Assembly: GCA_961205875.1 (NCBI GenBank)
Contig: OY540816.1
Coordinates: forward strand, 10,178,701 to 10,242,700
Reading direction: 5' to 3'
Source of the DNA: Sialis fuliginosa
Lineage: Eukaryota; Arthropoda; Insecta; Megaloptera; Sialidae
DNA: 64,000 nt
Position 1 is the stretch's first letter. Each line of letters starts with the position of its first letter. The notes beneath the pieces were generated by a model. The model was not told the DNA's origin and made no database searches. It was given only the letters and a program-made list of their open reading frames with translations. Of the stretch, positions 1 through 13,486 are shown one piece after another. A program made the translations under genes and the position numbers.

Positions 1-3000
1 GCCTTGTTTGGGCTCTTCTTTTGAATGGCAGAGCTATTGTAAGAACAGGCGTAACTAGAGATAATCTCTCAGGTTATATACTAATGGTTTTTCTATAACT
101 ATATATCATATTTAAAAGTTTGTTTAATTATTTTCATTAATATATGAATATGTATAGACCTACTTCTATTGTTATTAGATTTTTAAAGACAAGTTTTAAT
201 TGAATTTTGTCTTTTAGGTGATGCATGGGTAGAGGTACGACCACCTCATGATAGAAAATTAATTCAAATATCAGTTGGTGTAAGAGCTGTTTGGGCCATA
301 TCGTGTGAACATCGACTGTGGTTCCGTAAAGCTGTAGATGGAGAACGGTCAGGTGCAAGTGAAATAGCTGCGATGGGTGATGGTTGGACTGAAATGGTTG
401 GAAATATGGATATGATATCTGTTGCTCCAAATGATCAGGTATTTAATAATGTCATTATAAGGTACTCAATAATTGAAGAGGATATTTTAATTAAAATACT
501 AGATACCAAACATTTTTACTTACAATAAGATAACAATAATAAGTATCATTATCAACAGCATTTATGTATATGTGCACGATAATTCAATTTTGTTTAAAAA
601 AATAAACATATTTTTATTTATTTTTTACATTCAATTTAATTAAAATATCCATACAGGCAGTGGTCAGCTGTATAAATAAATTTTATAAATAAACCATATA
701 AATAACATATAATTAACATAATTTTTTTTAATTTAACTATGAGCAAGCCCTTTGTTAAAAATTTCATAGCTCACCATTGCATACAGGAAAAAACTCATGT
801 TTCCTTTCATAACGTATAAATTGCATACAGGCTAATAATGATATATTTTGTGTATTATTGAATTTTACCAAATAATCATAACAAATATTTGTTAAGGTTT
901 GGGGTATAGGAGTAGAAGATCGGTGTTTGTATTTTCGTACTGGTGTAACTTCAACAGAGTTAACAGGAAGAACATGGAGAATTTTACAAGCACCATCACA
1001 ACTAAGCCGTGCTAGTAGCTCTGCTAGCTTGTTACCATCAATGAGTTCTCGACATTCTGCTAGACATCGTTCACTCACATCATTGGTTAGTAACAGAACT
1101 GAAAAAAGAAGGCTAAACTGAAGAATATGTCAGTATGACATCACAATTATCAAAAATTACGTATATAGTTATTTAGAATAGAGTTGATACTCTAATAATA
1201 TACACATCAACTGGCAATCTATTGGAATGAAAGGGGGTTAATTTTAATATATAAAAACGTTGATGCATATGTATGCAACGTCATCACACCTAAACCACTG
1301 GACGTATCTAAGCCATATTTACACCATATGTTTGTTTGGTGCTCCGATAAATTTATTTTTTTAGACTCTGTAGGTGGAATTGGGGTCGAGATATTTACTC
1401 AATAATTTTCATCATTATCATTTAATTTATATTTTTCAAATTATTTTATAACTATTGTTTATAATCAAATATTTTTTATGGCATTTAGGTCAGGTAACTT
1501 AACCGACCATTTTGGAGTTTTGATTTTATTAGCTCGAAATCATAACATAATTATTTTAATTTTGTGTATTTGGTTATTATTTTGTGGAAATATATATTTT
1601 TTACCCACCCAGATTCATCCAAAAGGCAATAAATTAACTTCTAAAAGTCGCCTGAATTCATTCTTGTTGTTCAAAATTTAATTTGACCTTTACTATCTAA
1701 AGAAAGTGATAAAATTATCTGGGGTTTTATGTCGAACAACGTCAGATGGTAAAAGTATAATCTCTTTGGAAGAAATAATAATATTTACCGTTTCTTAACC
1801 ATAAAGTTATAAAACGGCCCTCGTCTATGTTTTTGTCATGGAATGTACTTCCAGTAAAACCAGTAGTCTTATTTTCAAAAATCATGGCAGAAGTCAAATT
1901 ATTTATAAAAGTTCATTTGACCATTTTTAAGATCAGTGGGCTTGACAGGTTTTATGTAACTGAAACTGTATATTTTCCAGTAACTAAAAAAAATATACTA
2001 AAACTGATTGTGAAATCAAGCAGTTATACAGTTTATTATTACTTTATAGAATCGTCCCCAAAGCACATACGATCCAACAAACCTACCGATCGAATGGGAA
2101 GAGACGTCAAGATCGGCTCCCACAACAATTTCCTTACGATTAAAACAAGAAGAAATTAGAAAAAACAGTGGTGATACCAATACTGCTGCGCCAGGAAGTT
2201 TGAAAAATTATCCAAGTAATTCTGATACTCGTGTTGTTGCCTCCACAGATCCAAAGACAGCATCATTGCCTGAAGCTATTAAAGGGGAACCGTTTATTTT
2301 GACTGATAAGCATTTTGAAACTTCAATAAAAAATTCAAAAGCATGGAGTCCTACTAGAAGTGTTGGATCAGTGGTAATTTTAACAAATAATTTATATTTT
2401 TAGCTGTAATCGATACACGCTGTGTGAAATTGAATAGATTTGTACTTTAAAATTACAATAACTTAATGTTTTTCATTATACAAGAGATAATTTTTATGTA
2501 TCATTTATATATATTATAAAACACAACATCTGTCTGTCTGCCCGTTAGTGCGCTTATCACTCGAGAACCACTTATCCGATTTACGTGTTTTTTTTTAATT
2601 CATAGTTATGTTCTCTGGCCAGGTTTTAGGATATATTTTGTTACGTTAGGTAACATAAGGAATAAGCAGTGACGATAATAGTAAATCAAGTCAGAAAAAA
2701 GTTTTCCGCCGACGTGCTCTTTTGAAATACACTGCCTAAACTATTAAATATTGAATAATATAATGTATTAAAGAATTGTGTAGAATAAAAAGATCTAAAA
2801 TAAACTCTGCGATACCATATATCTAACTTTTATATTTAAGCGAGCGAAGCCGGAGGCATAACTAGTAATATATATGTAATAGTTTTTTTAATTTGTTAAA
2901 TTAATACTGGAAAACAGAAACTGTGATTTCTTAGTCACTAAAACTAAAAATATACACCTTAATCCTGATGAGGACTTCTTGTGAAATCGAAACACGTGTC

Positions 3001-6000
3001 GAGTGACATTGTTTTATTGTGGTTAAGGTGTAATTTTTAGTTTAAGTAATTAAATTATTATTAGGTTGGTATGGAAGCACATCCAGAATACGATGTATGG
3101 GATGGAGATATAAATATTCATGAGGAAGATGAATCACTAGCTGTGTACTGGGCTGAATGCGATGCTAAGTGGACTTGGTGTACAGCTGGTGCTTGTTTTG
3201 TAGATCCAGCGATCTCACTGCCTAATTGGTAATTGATTATAAACAATACATAATCTTTATATAAGATTTCAATGATTTACATTTATAAAACTTTACAGGT
3301 TTCCAGATAATTCTAATTCATCTGTTCAAGCTGAGCTTGCTGAACCTTGGCGTATTGCCTTATTAGAAAAATTAAAAGCCCGAAAAGAATCTTTACCAGT
3401 AGATTGTGACCAACAATATTTATTAGCTGTTGATTCTTCGGCTTGGGTGAAACGAGGTGAAGTGCGGTGTTTGTTACCAACATCTTCACTGAGTTCTACA
3501 ACTGCAAACAGTGCTATACAGTCTCAGTATGATGAATGTATTATTGAACTTGAATGGGTCACAGGATCGACAGGAACATTGACTTTACTTAACCCTGATG
3601 GAGCTACAACAATCGTAATTATATATTTTTATTTAATTTTATCAGATAAATTACGTAAGCGCTCATAAATGATTAATTTTTTTTGTAGATGCAAATCCCT
3701 GTATCTGATATCGTAACTGTAATGTGCTGTAGTGAGCCTGGAAACCCTCGTTTAGCTGTACATGCTCATAATCCGAATGGTCCATTAAGACTTCAGTTCT
3801 CTAGTGATGCTGATATGGAAGATTGGCTTGCTAATTTAACAACAGGTATGTTTGGCAATAAATATTTTCAATAGTGACCTTCATTTATATATTTTAAATA
3901 TTTATTATAAATGTTAAAATAAATTGTATAGTATTTTCTAAAGTATTGTAGTGATTGTTTTTTTAAAGCACAAATGTCAAAGGTTTTACATTTTGCAATG
4001 CAATATAATAAAATAAAATAAACCCATTTTTATTAAATATTCATATATATTTATATATATATATATTGTAGATCATAACATATATTAATCTACTGGTAGA
4101 TTAATATATGATCATAATATTTACTCATGGTAATAATATACAGGATGAGGGAAAAAATCAGACCACCAAAAAAATTAAAGGGATCAAGTTCTAGAGAAAA
4201 ATATCAATTGTAAAAGTTTTACAGTTTAAAAAAATTCTCAGATGGTAATTATCATGTGCCCTTGAAACGACCCATCAATGTCAACTTTTTATTTTAACAA
4301 AAACCTTCATTTTTATTGTGGAATCTTGTTTCCCGTAGAAAATAAACAACTTTTATCTGACCTCAATTTTTTTACACTTAGGTCTATTATAGATCGGTCT
4401 ACCATTTACTATAATTATGCCAAATCTCAGCTTTCTAGGTCAGAAAGTTCAGTAGCTAGAAAGCTGTGACAGACAGACACAGTGTTGATTCCATAAGTAT
4501 TCCTTTTTCTGATTTTTCCTGTAGTTAAGCGATTAAGTTTTTAAACCGTAAAACTTCTGCAGTGGTTTAATCTTTTTTTCTCACATTGTATAATGATTTA
4601 TTCATATTTTAGTATGTTGTCAACTAAATAATGCACACGGGCGACCTAGCCTATCTTCAATCTGGGCGACAACAAATCTTGGTGATGTTTTTATGTTCGA
4701 TTCATCAGCCATTAGTGATGCACAAAAGAACAAAGATATGTATACCGTTGAATTACCGGTTGCTGCAACTGGAAGCAATACACCATACACGACAGTACTA
4801 CATGCAGGGTTCAATCCTGATTCTTCTATAACAATTACAGGATGTGTTGCAGAGGATGCTAAACGTTTAGCTTTTAACTTGGAATCATGTCCCATTGTTA
4901 AAATAAGACACAAAACCGAAACTGAAGTTAGAGATGTTGCGTTACATCTAAATCCCAGATTTGATGATAATGTAATTGTAAGGTAAATTGTTTTTTTGAA
5001 GTTATACTTCCTTAGGAGCATTCAGGGTGAAATTTTAGTAATGCGATAGAAATTAAATGCATGTTAACAAAGCGTGGTATGCGGTATATGCAACGTAACA
5101 ATAACATCATGATATTTTATACCGTAGACATATAAAACTGTATGCATTTGTACTCATATTTTACCAAAATATCTTGCTCTCTCTTTTGTTACGATCTGTT
5201 TTTGAATAATATGTGCAATCCATACTCTATGTTTATTAAATTTTTAATTGTATTGAAAGCAAACAGCAAAATATTGTTATATTCTTATCATAGACATAGA
5301 GAATGGACCAGGCATCTGACTCGAACACAGAACCGTGTCAAAAGAAAGAGATAGAAACAGGTATGGAATAACTGTGTAACTCTATGTCTATGTTCCAAAC
5401 TACACTGCATCTCTCTCTCCTTTTTTGAACAGATGTTACACCATTGAGTTAATACAGAATGCACTGTCCATTCTCTATGTCTATGATTCTTATACTTATT
5501 TGAGGTTATTTGTAGTTGTTTTTAATCACGCCCAAGAAGTATTTCTTCTAACGCAAATACATAATTCATTTTAACATATTGTGTTAGTAAGTCTTTTGAC
5601 AATAGTTTTTAAATATATAGAAAGCCATTTTATTAAAATACAAAGTTATATTATTATGATTCACTTAGAAATAGTATGCACGATGGAAAATGGAGTTCAT
5701 ATGAAGAACGTGATGGAGAAATGGAGTTACGGCCTGGTTTGGATTTTATGCTACGCATTGTCTGTGAAGAAGAGGGCTTACGGATATTTATACATGGACG
5801 AGAATATGTTTTCTTCAAGCATCGACTCCCACCATCATCTATACATCAACTTCATATATGGGGATCTGTAAAATTATATCGAATTTTATATAAAACAACT
5901 TCAGTAAGTGATTTATTATTAAAGAAATCTAAATTTATATAATGTAAATACACAACAAAATTCTTATTTTAGATGGTTCTAAATCCACAAGACATGTTTT

Positions 6001-7922
6001 GGAGACAGATCGGAGGACATTTGAAATGTGTTGAAACATGTCAAGATGGAGTCACTTGGGGTGTCAGCTATGACAACACTGTTTGGGTATACACGGGTGG
6101 ATGGGGCGGAGCTTTTCTGAAAGGTATGCATATACAGTGGAATCTTGCTTAACGAGCACCTCTCATAATGAGTAATTCGCATAACGAGCAAAACAAATTG
6201 TAAAAAAATGGCTCACTTAACGAGCGATGTTTCACATAACGAGTGACGAGAAGAGGGGAAATCCCGGATTTTGTTCATGGTAGCATATCTTGTTATTCAT
6301 TGTATCATGGCTACAACAATTGTTTCGCTTTACGAGTAAGATTCTGGAACAAATTATGCTCGCTAAGCGAGGTTTCACTGTACATATTTATTGTGAAAAT
6401 AAAATACTTATGATGATACTTTACTTAAGGTCTCGAAACAAGTAACACAGGAATTAACGCAATATCTGACACGCAAAATTATTACATTTATGAAAATCAG
6501 CGATGGAATCCCGTAACTGGTTACACGTCCACAGGCCTGCCGACCGACCGTCACATGTGGAGTGACATTACTGGTCGTATAAAACGTTCAAAGGACCATG
6601 CAAAACCTTTGTCGTCTCACTGGCAATGGATTTCAGATTGGCTTGTTGACTTTCATACACCGGGTGGAATTGATCGTGACGGTTGGCAGTATGCTGTAGA
6701 TTTTCCTTCTAAATATCATGCTACAAAAGCATTTACTGATATGGTGAGGAGAAGACGGTGGTTTAGAAGGTGTCAGCTAAATACTACAGGACCTTGGCAA
6801 GAACTCGGAAACACAAAAGTTGTTGATATTAGTTTACAGGTAATTGTTTTATAATTGCACAACTGATTTAGGTATAGCCTTTAATCATAAAAAAAAAAAA
6901 ATATCATTATACGTTTATTTTTATTTAGGTATTTTATTAATATTAATTCTTATAAATATTATTTTATAGTCGATTGATTCAGAGGATTCATCAATCACAG
7001 TTTGGGCTGTTGCAGCTCATGGTGATGCTCTACTTCGAAGGGCTGTAACAAAAGCATGCCCTACTGTAAGAATACTTTGCTTAAGGTTATACAAATAAAA
7101 AATAGTAATAAAATGCTTTCTTACATACAGGGAAATGGTTGGGAACATGTTGCTTGTGACCAGCCTTTGACAAGTATCAGCTGTGGTCCTAATAACCAAG
7201 TATGGGCAGTAGGGCGAAATGGATCAGCTTATTGGAGATTTGGAATAACTCCAGAAAAACCTGAAGGTAAATTAGATCAATATTTCATGCATTAAATAGT
7301 TATGCATTAACTAATAATAATAATTTGTTTAGGTGAAATTTGGAATGCTGTAGAGGCTCCAACAGGTGCTTTATTGAAACAAATATCTGTGTCTTATCAC
7401 AGTGTTTGGGGCGTAGATACACTCGGGCGAATTTCAGTGAGACATGAAATCACTCCGTTATTCCCTGAAGGCTCATCATGGCAAACACTGTCAAATCCAG
7501 TGATAGAAGACAATACAACAGGTTTAGTTTTTATACTTATTAGTGAAATATTAATTAAGATATGCTTAAAAATCTATTGTGTTAACAGAAATGTATTTTT
7601 TTAATTATCTTTGTTTAGCCAGGTTAGTAAAGATTGACATATTAAAAATTTTATTAGGAGATGCAGCGTTTAGGCAAGTTTCAGTGTCCAACAATCCAAA
7701 AGAAGTTTGGGCTGTGACAAAATCCGGTTATGTTTGTCGTAGAGTAGGTATAGCTCAAGACAATCCAGCTGGAAATGGTTGGGTATTTGGTATCAATGTA
7801 AGTATGATTGAAATTAATAATTATTCTAAAGATATTTATCAAATATCTTGAAATAAAGCTTTAATACAAATATTTTTTAGGGAATGTGGTATCATATTAC
7901 AGTCAAGAGTTGGAACTTCTAG
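1..7922 (+). CDS. TECPR1: Tectonin beta-propeller protein, TECPR1/Pex23-like (5' end outside window)
   Basis: Sixteen exons read as one frame of 1069 residues in the window: 1-72, 218-438, 897-1085, 2050-2373, 3065-3228, 3299-3614, 3689-3845, 4613-4982, 5669-5903, 5973-6123, 6430-6839, 6970-7065, 7131-7266, 7333-7521, 7658-7797, 7881-7922 (TAG). Tectonin repeats of the VWAV/VWGI type flank the centre. A Ser-rich linker (exons 3-4) is followed by a PH-like region (about residues 375-475), a galectin-like domain (about 522-675, HLNPRF and WSSYEER), another tectonin blade, a DysF domain (about 745-850, WQYAVDF and RRRRWFRR) and four C-terminal tectonin blades. Vertebrate TECPR1 links autophagosomes to lysosomes through ATG5-ATG12 and lipids; a similar role is inferred here. 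The N-terminus lies left of the window. The family call is firm; TECPR1 versus a paralogue such as Pex23 is less certain. Confidence 0.9.
2527..2866 (+). mobile_element. Possible non-autonomous Helitron/Helentron-like element in TECPR1 intron 4
   Basis: The segment opens with a repeated CTGT/CTGC run and ends with GCGAGCGAAGCC followed by a GC-rich hairpin-like stretch and CTAGT. A CTRR-type 3' end behind a GC-rich hairpin is typical of Helitrons, and the opening resembles non-autonomous Helentron starts in insects. No coding capacity is visible and I cannot see a second copy in the window. The family assignment is an inference. Confidence 0.4.
2941..3043 (+). ncRNA. Hammerhead-ribozyme-like motif inside a long hairpin (tentative)
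   Basis: Two arms (2941-2964 and 3021-3043) form a helix of about 23 bp with one bulge. The loop holds CTGATGA (2965-2971), an imperfect stem-loop (2973-2978 with 2983-2988), GAAA (2989-2992), a short self-complementary ACACGTGT and GTC (2998-3000). These appear in the order of a type I hammerhead core. Deviations are one extra G before stem II, one mismatch in stem II, and about 20 extra nucleotides between GTC and the outer helix. It may be a degenerate remnant, for example of a Penelope-like element, or chance. Confidence 0.28.
4141..4588. mobile_element. Terminal-inverted-repeat element in TECPR1 intron 7
   Basis: The left end CAGGATGAGGGAAAAAATCA mirrors the right end around 4560-4588 (GTGGTTTAATC, then CTCACATTG), imperfectly. 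TATA lies on the left and TATAA on the right, consistent with a TA target duplication. A related left end, with a matching GACCACC, lies at 35733, and an internal stretch at 4373-4475 has a diverged inverted relative at 26890-26995. No ORF of note is present. Confidence 0.5.
5288..5488. mobile_element. Short MITE in TECPR1 intron 8
   Basis: A segment of about 200 bp is bounded by perfect inverted repeats of about 20 bp (ATCATAGACATAGAGAATGG and its complement). It is non-coding. A diverged piece of the right half seems to recur near 10155-10200 (AACAGATGTTACA, then CCATTCTC). The superfamily is unknown. Confidence 0.6.
6135..6380. mobile_element. pogo/Tigger-like MITE in TECPR1 intron 10
   Basis: The ends are CAGTGGAATCTTGCTTAACG and the complement of CAGTGAAACCTCGCTTAGCG, flanked on both sides by TA. 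CAGTGNAANCT termini with TA duplications are typical of pogo/Tigger non-autonomous elements. The interior has several degenerate copies of an ACGAGYRA motif. Confidence 0.6.
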
Positions 7923-8005
7923 TCAATGTACATTTGTTTTAAAGAACGTCCATAATTCACGTTACCCTTTTAGGGGGGAGGGAGGACAGCTATATTATCT
8001 GCATT

Positions 8006-8344
8006 CAGTGCTTCTTAAACTTTTTGATGTCGCGGCTCCCCTGCAACTTAAATCGATAACCCACGGCCTCCCTATATTTTTTTTGGAACCCAGGTTGGTT
8101 AAACAAAATTTCTTTGTTTCATGTTCACTCCTGTACAACTATGGTGCTATCTAGCCGTAAAGAAAATATTTAGAATTTGCGCCAACAGTTTAAAAAAATA
8201 ACGCGTGAAATCAATACGACTATATTATAAGCAGTTGTAAAATTAAATCATTATAACATTTCAGTATTTTAACAAAGTTTCATGATTAAAATTTAATGTT
8301 ATATTCGCGGCTCCTTGTGGGAAGGCCACGGTTAAGAAGCCCTG
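8006..8344. mobile_element. hAT-like non-autonomous remnant
   Basis: The left end CAGTGCTTCTTAAAC and the right end GTTAAGAAGCCCTG are inverted repeats of the hAT type. With a one-base offset on the right, the flanks TCTGCATT and TCTACATG agree at 6 of 8 positions, as expected of an old 8-bp duplication. It may be nested in a larger repeat (about 7943-8735) whose edges carry ACGTCCATAA-like and GTGACGTTTTTATGG-like sequences. Confidence 0.5.
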
Positions 8345-9680
8345 GTCTACATGACCTTACATGGGAGTCTCATAAAATACGTACACAAATAGGAGGAAGG
8401 GAGGGCAATTGTCTAGCGTAGTGATATGTGACTAGAAAGGGAAAGGGGGTCCAAACAAATGAGATGTCTGAAATACCTACGTCAATTTTTTCCAATTTTT
8501 ACTTCCTCAAAAGTACAAGAAACTTTAAATTTTATTTTTCAGTTGCGATATAAAGGACGTTGTTTTTAATGATCAATTTTGACAATTTTCGTTCATAAAA
8601 ATATTCATTCATTTGTGGCTTATTATTAGGCCTACCTAGGGTTGAAAAAAATGTAATGCAACATGATAAAGAGGAAGGGAGGGGTAAAAAATTTGTGAAT
8701 TTTGCGTGACGTTTTTATGGATGACCCCATGGGGGATGGGGGTTATATTCAAATGTTATGTAACATTCTTTCGTACACATAGAAACAAAATATTGTTGGA
8801 TGATCAACCCGTATTTATTATGTTACTTTATGCTGACATAGTTTTAAAAACCATATTATTGTAATATATATTGTACTACATTACGTAATATTACGTAAGT
8901 AAGGGGGGTTCAAAGGATACACAGGTCAACATTAGTTTTGCCTGAGTCACCTCAATAGGTGATTTCATAGGTTTTTGGCATGCTAAAAACGAATTCGATC
9001 CCCAAATTTCTCAGTTAACCTAATAATTATGTGATTTATGGACATTCCCTTATTGCATCAATTAATATAGCATTTTGTAAACAGACAAATAACGGAAGCA
9101 AATGCGCAGATATTTTTCTATTTAAGAAAATAATGAATATTAGTGATTTCTTATTGGTCTGATGTATATCTGAAATCCCTTTGTCGTTTGATTCTGTTAT
9201 GTTTTATTTTAAACTTCAGTGGCCATTTTTATGTAATGCATACTTATTTATCATCTACAAAAAATATATTACTTATTATAGAAAATCAATTAGCAAGCAA
9301 ACAACTGTATGTACTCTACCAGAATGTTCAGAATTCATAAACTGACTGCAATACAAAATTTAAAACAGTTTATATGTATTACTATTAAATAGCATTTGGA
9401 TAGTATATTTTGTGATTGAATTAATTTTAAGTAAAAACAGCAGTTATAAATTTTAAGCACCAAGTCACCGTGGTGCCTAGAAATATTAATTAATCACGAA
9501 GTTCCCAGAGTTTTTGTGCTGCATAAACACCATAAATTTTACAAACAAACATTGAGTGATATTTTAATATTATAATCTTCATAATATGATTTTAAACAGA
9601 AGTAACACATAAAACATTAGTAACAAACAAAAAAATCTTGTAAATCTGATATTTAAATGTTCCTTGGTATTTTGGTATAC

Positions 9681-10324
9681 TTAAGGCAGTATTGCAGTGT
9701 GACGCTTAAAATTTTAAGCTTATTTTAGGAGTTATTTTTCATAACAAAATAAAATATAATCTTTTCAGTCTTTATGTTTTTATTTGCATCTTAAGTTATA
9801 CAAAAAATAATTTTTTTAGTAAATTTTATTTTTGGGGTAAAAGCGCACTCTACTTGTAGTGATTTGAAACAAAAAAATCTAATATATTTTTATTTTATAG
9901 ACTTGTCTATCGTATTACCTAGAATTAGATATTAATAAAAACCAAAATGGTGAACTTGTGAAAATTCGTGTTTTTTTTTTCATTGAAAATCAAGAAAAAA
10001 GGAAATTATTAATAAAAATAAATAATTTTAGGTAATACGACAGCTATTAATGTGTAGAACAATGTGTTACAATTATAGCTCAATTGGTTAATTAGAATTT
10101 CATTTCTGCTTACCACCAACCGAGAAAAAGTAGTTTAAAACATTTAAAAATTTAATAACAGATGTTACATTAACACAGCCCATTCTCTTCTATGTACTAT
10201 AACTTCCTAAATACTTTGAATTTCGGTTTGCAATTTTTACAGTATACTCGATATATTTTACTTTTAAAATATGTATATAAAAAAATAGAAAATTTTAAGT
10301 TGTCACAACGCAATACTACCTTAA
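9681..10324. mobile_element. TTAA-bounded MITE, about 644 bp
   Basis: The left end TTAAGGCAGTATTGCAGTGT pairs with the right end complement TTAAGGTAGTATTGCGTTGT. An internal inverted motif (TATCGTATTACCTA near 9910 and TAGGTAATACGACA near 10032) extends the symmetry. TTAA at both boundaries suggests a piggyBac, Kolobok or Sola3 type target. No transposase is visible. Its termini share only TTAAGG with the 1425-bp element, so I treat it as a separate family. Confidence 0.6.
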
Positions 10325-12040
10325 TTTAATTAAACTAATATTGATATTTTAATTTTTTTATAATTTACTTCTAAGTTACATTGCCATACGTTTTAGTTTT
10401 ATTGCAAACTAAAACACTTATGAAGAATCAAAGTTTAAAGTAGTTTTTAATTATTTTACCTTTACTTATTAGACTGAATGAAATGGGCAGCATAGTTTAG
10501 TAATTTGTATTATTATTTTTATTATTTATACTTACCTTTATCATTAGTATTTAAGAAAACGGCAGTATGACACTTACCATCAAAACTTAACATATAGAAC
10601 TGCTTGATATTATTTTCTGTATGTTACACTTTTTTCAATATGTCGATATCATTTCGTGACTTGCTCCATGTTTGTGGACTAATGTTCCCGTGTGAATACA
10701 AACATGTGTAAATGAAATATTTGCGTTTGTACACAAATGTTATCATAGAAAAATAGACATCAAAATTTTCTGTTTCATTTAAATTATGTGATTTGTTTGA
10801 AATTATATCTTTAATTATATATATATTTTTTTATAATTATTATATGTAGTTGAGAGTATTTTACAATTTATTATTGCAGAAATAATTATTTACTTGGTAA
10901 AAGTATTACTAAGCAAAATTTGTGATTTATATATATTTATTCAAAAATTTTATTTTATCCCTATATTAAAATACCTATAATTAATTAATTATGTTTTATC
11001 AGAATGATTATTATTTGAAATGTGAGGAGAAATCTAGAAGATGTAATACAAAACAATTTACATATTTTAACTCATATTGAGTTTAATATATGTCTAAACA
11101 ATTATACGTAAAAGGCCTTACAAACAGTAAAATATTGTATCAGTAACTTAGCTTGTTGTAACTCATGCATGATTCTTATACGCAAGCACACAATCAGGAT
11201 AATAAACTGTGTGCAAGGCCTCTAAAAGTAATAATTGTTTAGTTAATTGTAATTAAACGTTTATTTTATAATTGTATTTATACAATATTTATTTCAATAA
11301 AAGGTGTTAATATATTTAAAAAATTATAATTTTTAATTCTCTTAGCCCATTTTCAAAATACTTTATTTTAATTTAGCCATTTCAACTTTAAAAAAAACAT
11401 TATGGAACTCATATTAATTCAAATTATACAACTATTGCACTGGATTAAATACTCACAACTTATCGTGGACCCTCGTGCCAGGAATTTTTTCTTGCCACAG
11501 TGCGTCCGTATATATTTTTTTTTACAAATAAGCTCGATGACTCACTGCACTACCCCTCCCCCCCCCGTGGGCGTCATGATATATAATATGACCAAAAAAA
11601 ATTCATAGTATTATTTATTTTGCTTTATTAATCATCAATTAAATATTCAATACAATACATTACAACTAATTTTAAATAAAGTTTGTAAATATAATATTAC
11701 AAATAAAAATATACATAAAAAAATAATTCTAACAGTCATCATTGTAGAAAAAAAATATTTTAAAAATATAGTATTTACAAAACAATACTAATTTCATAAA
11801 TTAAAATTATACATACATTCGTTTAACATAATCATTTTGCATCACATTTAAAAAATAAGTGTTGTCATTATACACATATGTAGGTTATTTTTTACCAATT
11901 TTATGAAACATTTTATTTTTTTAATCTTTCACATTATATTCTTATTAACAATAATCTTGAAAAATTGACTTTGTACCTGTGGGAATGAATGACAATAATG
12001 GAAAAACAATACTCTCTTCTCTTGTCATTTAACTGATAAT

Positions 12041-13453
12041 CTAATATTGATACGGATTGTGCATTTGACGTTGTAAATGTGCAACAATTGTAGATGACTG
12101 TTGCCCTGTTCCACCAGTCCCTCCAACCTGCTGTTGTTGTTGTTGCATGGCTATCATCTGTTGGCGGATACGCTGTTGACTCACCTGCTAAAATAAAAAT
12201 AAAATATTAATAGAAGAGGTAGCGAATTATCTAATTGATTGATCAGACACTTTTAACTTTGGTTTTCATTGCATCTTCTCTGAAGTTCCAACCACCAACT
12301 GCTGACATTTAAAAATTCTTCTGAATATTGTAACTACTGTTTTATTAATATTCTTGATAAGTGATAATTAACACTACTTGTCAATATATTTACCTGCTGG
12401 AACTGTTGATTTTGTTGGTTTGGTTGAATACCAGGTTTTCCTCCTCCAGCTGATCTCGAATATGGTGGTGCAGGTCCACCTTGGGCCCCAACACCACTCA
12501 GTGGACCCATTGTGTTCATTGTTACATTGGGTGCCTACAAGATTATTGAAAAATGTTAATTTGTTTTGTTATGCAAGTAAACTTAGCACGATATGAGATT
12601 GTTTAGATTAAAGTACATTGTTCTCACAGTACCTGCATGTATTGAGGTCGAGCTGTCTGTCCAATTCTTTGCTGTTGTTGCGCTAAATAATCAGACTGAT
12701 TAGTTGGTGCTCGTTGATTCATCATGTTACCAAAGCCAGCGGCTTGTTGCGGTTGTTGTTGGAAACCTGAAGCCTGTTGCATCATTCCGGTCTGTTGAGG
12801 TGCTGCAGCTCCGTAGCTTGAGTAATTCTGAGCCATGCCTGTAAATATAATATACGTGGTCAATATGTAAAAATCTTATATTTATTTAAGCCGAAACTTG
12901 AATTTAACATATATATATAAATAATTCAGTACTCAATGATAGAATCTGCATTTCTTGTTGTTTACCTAATTTTTGATGCAGGGATATATTTACTAGACTG
13001 GTTCAAAAAACTTTTAATTTTCACTGGGTAGGTCATATTGAAAAATATTTATCTATGTGTACTAACCTTGTTGCATATTTCCGTACTGTTGCTGAAACAT
13101 TGCTTGGTTCGGGGGCATTGGGCCTCGTAATTGCTGCCGTGGAAACTGTCTTTGCATTCCTGGATAAGGACTGTTTTGTGGTGCAGCACCATTACCACTT
13201 GCTCCCATAAGTTGGTTCAAAGGATGCCTTTGTCTTAACATATTCGATAGAGCTTGTTTCGATTGATTAATTTGCGGTCTTTCAAATCTTGATACTTTAA
13301 AAGATACATGAAAAATGATTAAATAACAGTAATTTAAAAAAATATATAACTAATTAATTTTGAATTGTTAAGAATAATAAAATTGTTTTGATGGGATTGG
13401 TTACCTGGCATCTGTTGTCCGTAGTACTGTTGTTGTTGCTGTTGCTGTTGTTG

Positions 13454-13486
<33 letters not shown>

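Larger units (their letters stand above)
7923..12040. other. TECPR1-MED12 convergent intergenic region
   Basis: This is 4.1 kb between the stop codons of two convergent genes. I see no gene in it; it must hold both 3' UTRs. It contains a hAT-like remnant (8006-8344), purine-rich GGGAGG runs (8390-8700) and a TTAA-bounded element (9681-10324). The remainder is AT-rich with scattered AATAAA hexamers, for example near 11295 on the + strand, none of which I can assign with confidence. Confidence 0.6.

Noticed and set aside
1827..2159. 110-codon ORF overlapping TECPR1 exon 4
   Set aside because: It is in another frame; the true exon starts at 2050 and its frame joins exons 3 and 5.
10071..10135. 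A tRNA-like TAGCTCAATTGGTTA stretch
   Set aside because: No acceptor stem or anticodon arm can be folded around it, and the following sequence lacks a T-arm (GGTTCRA).
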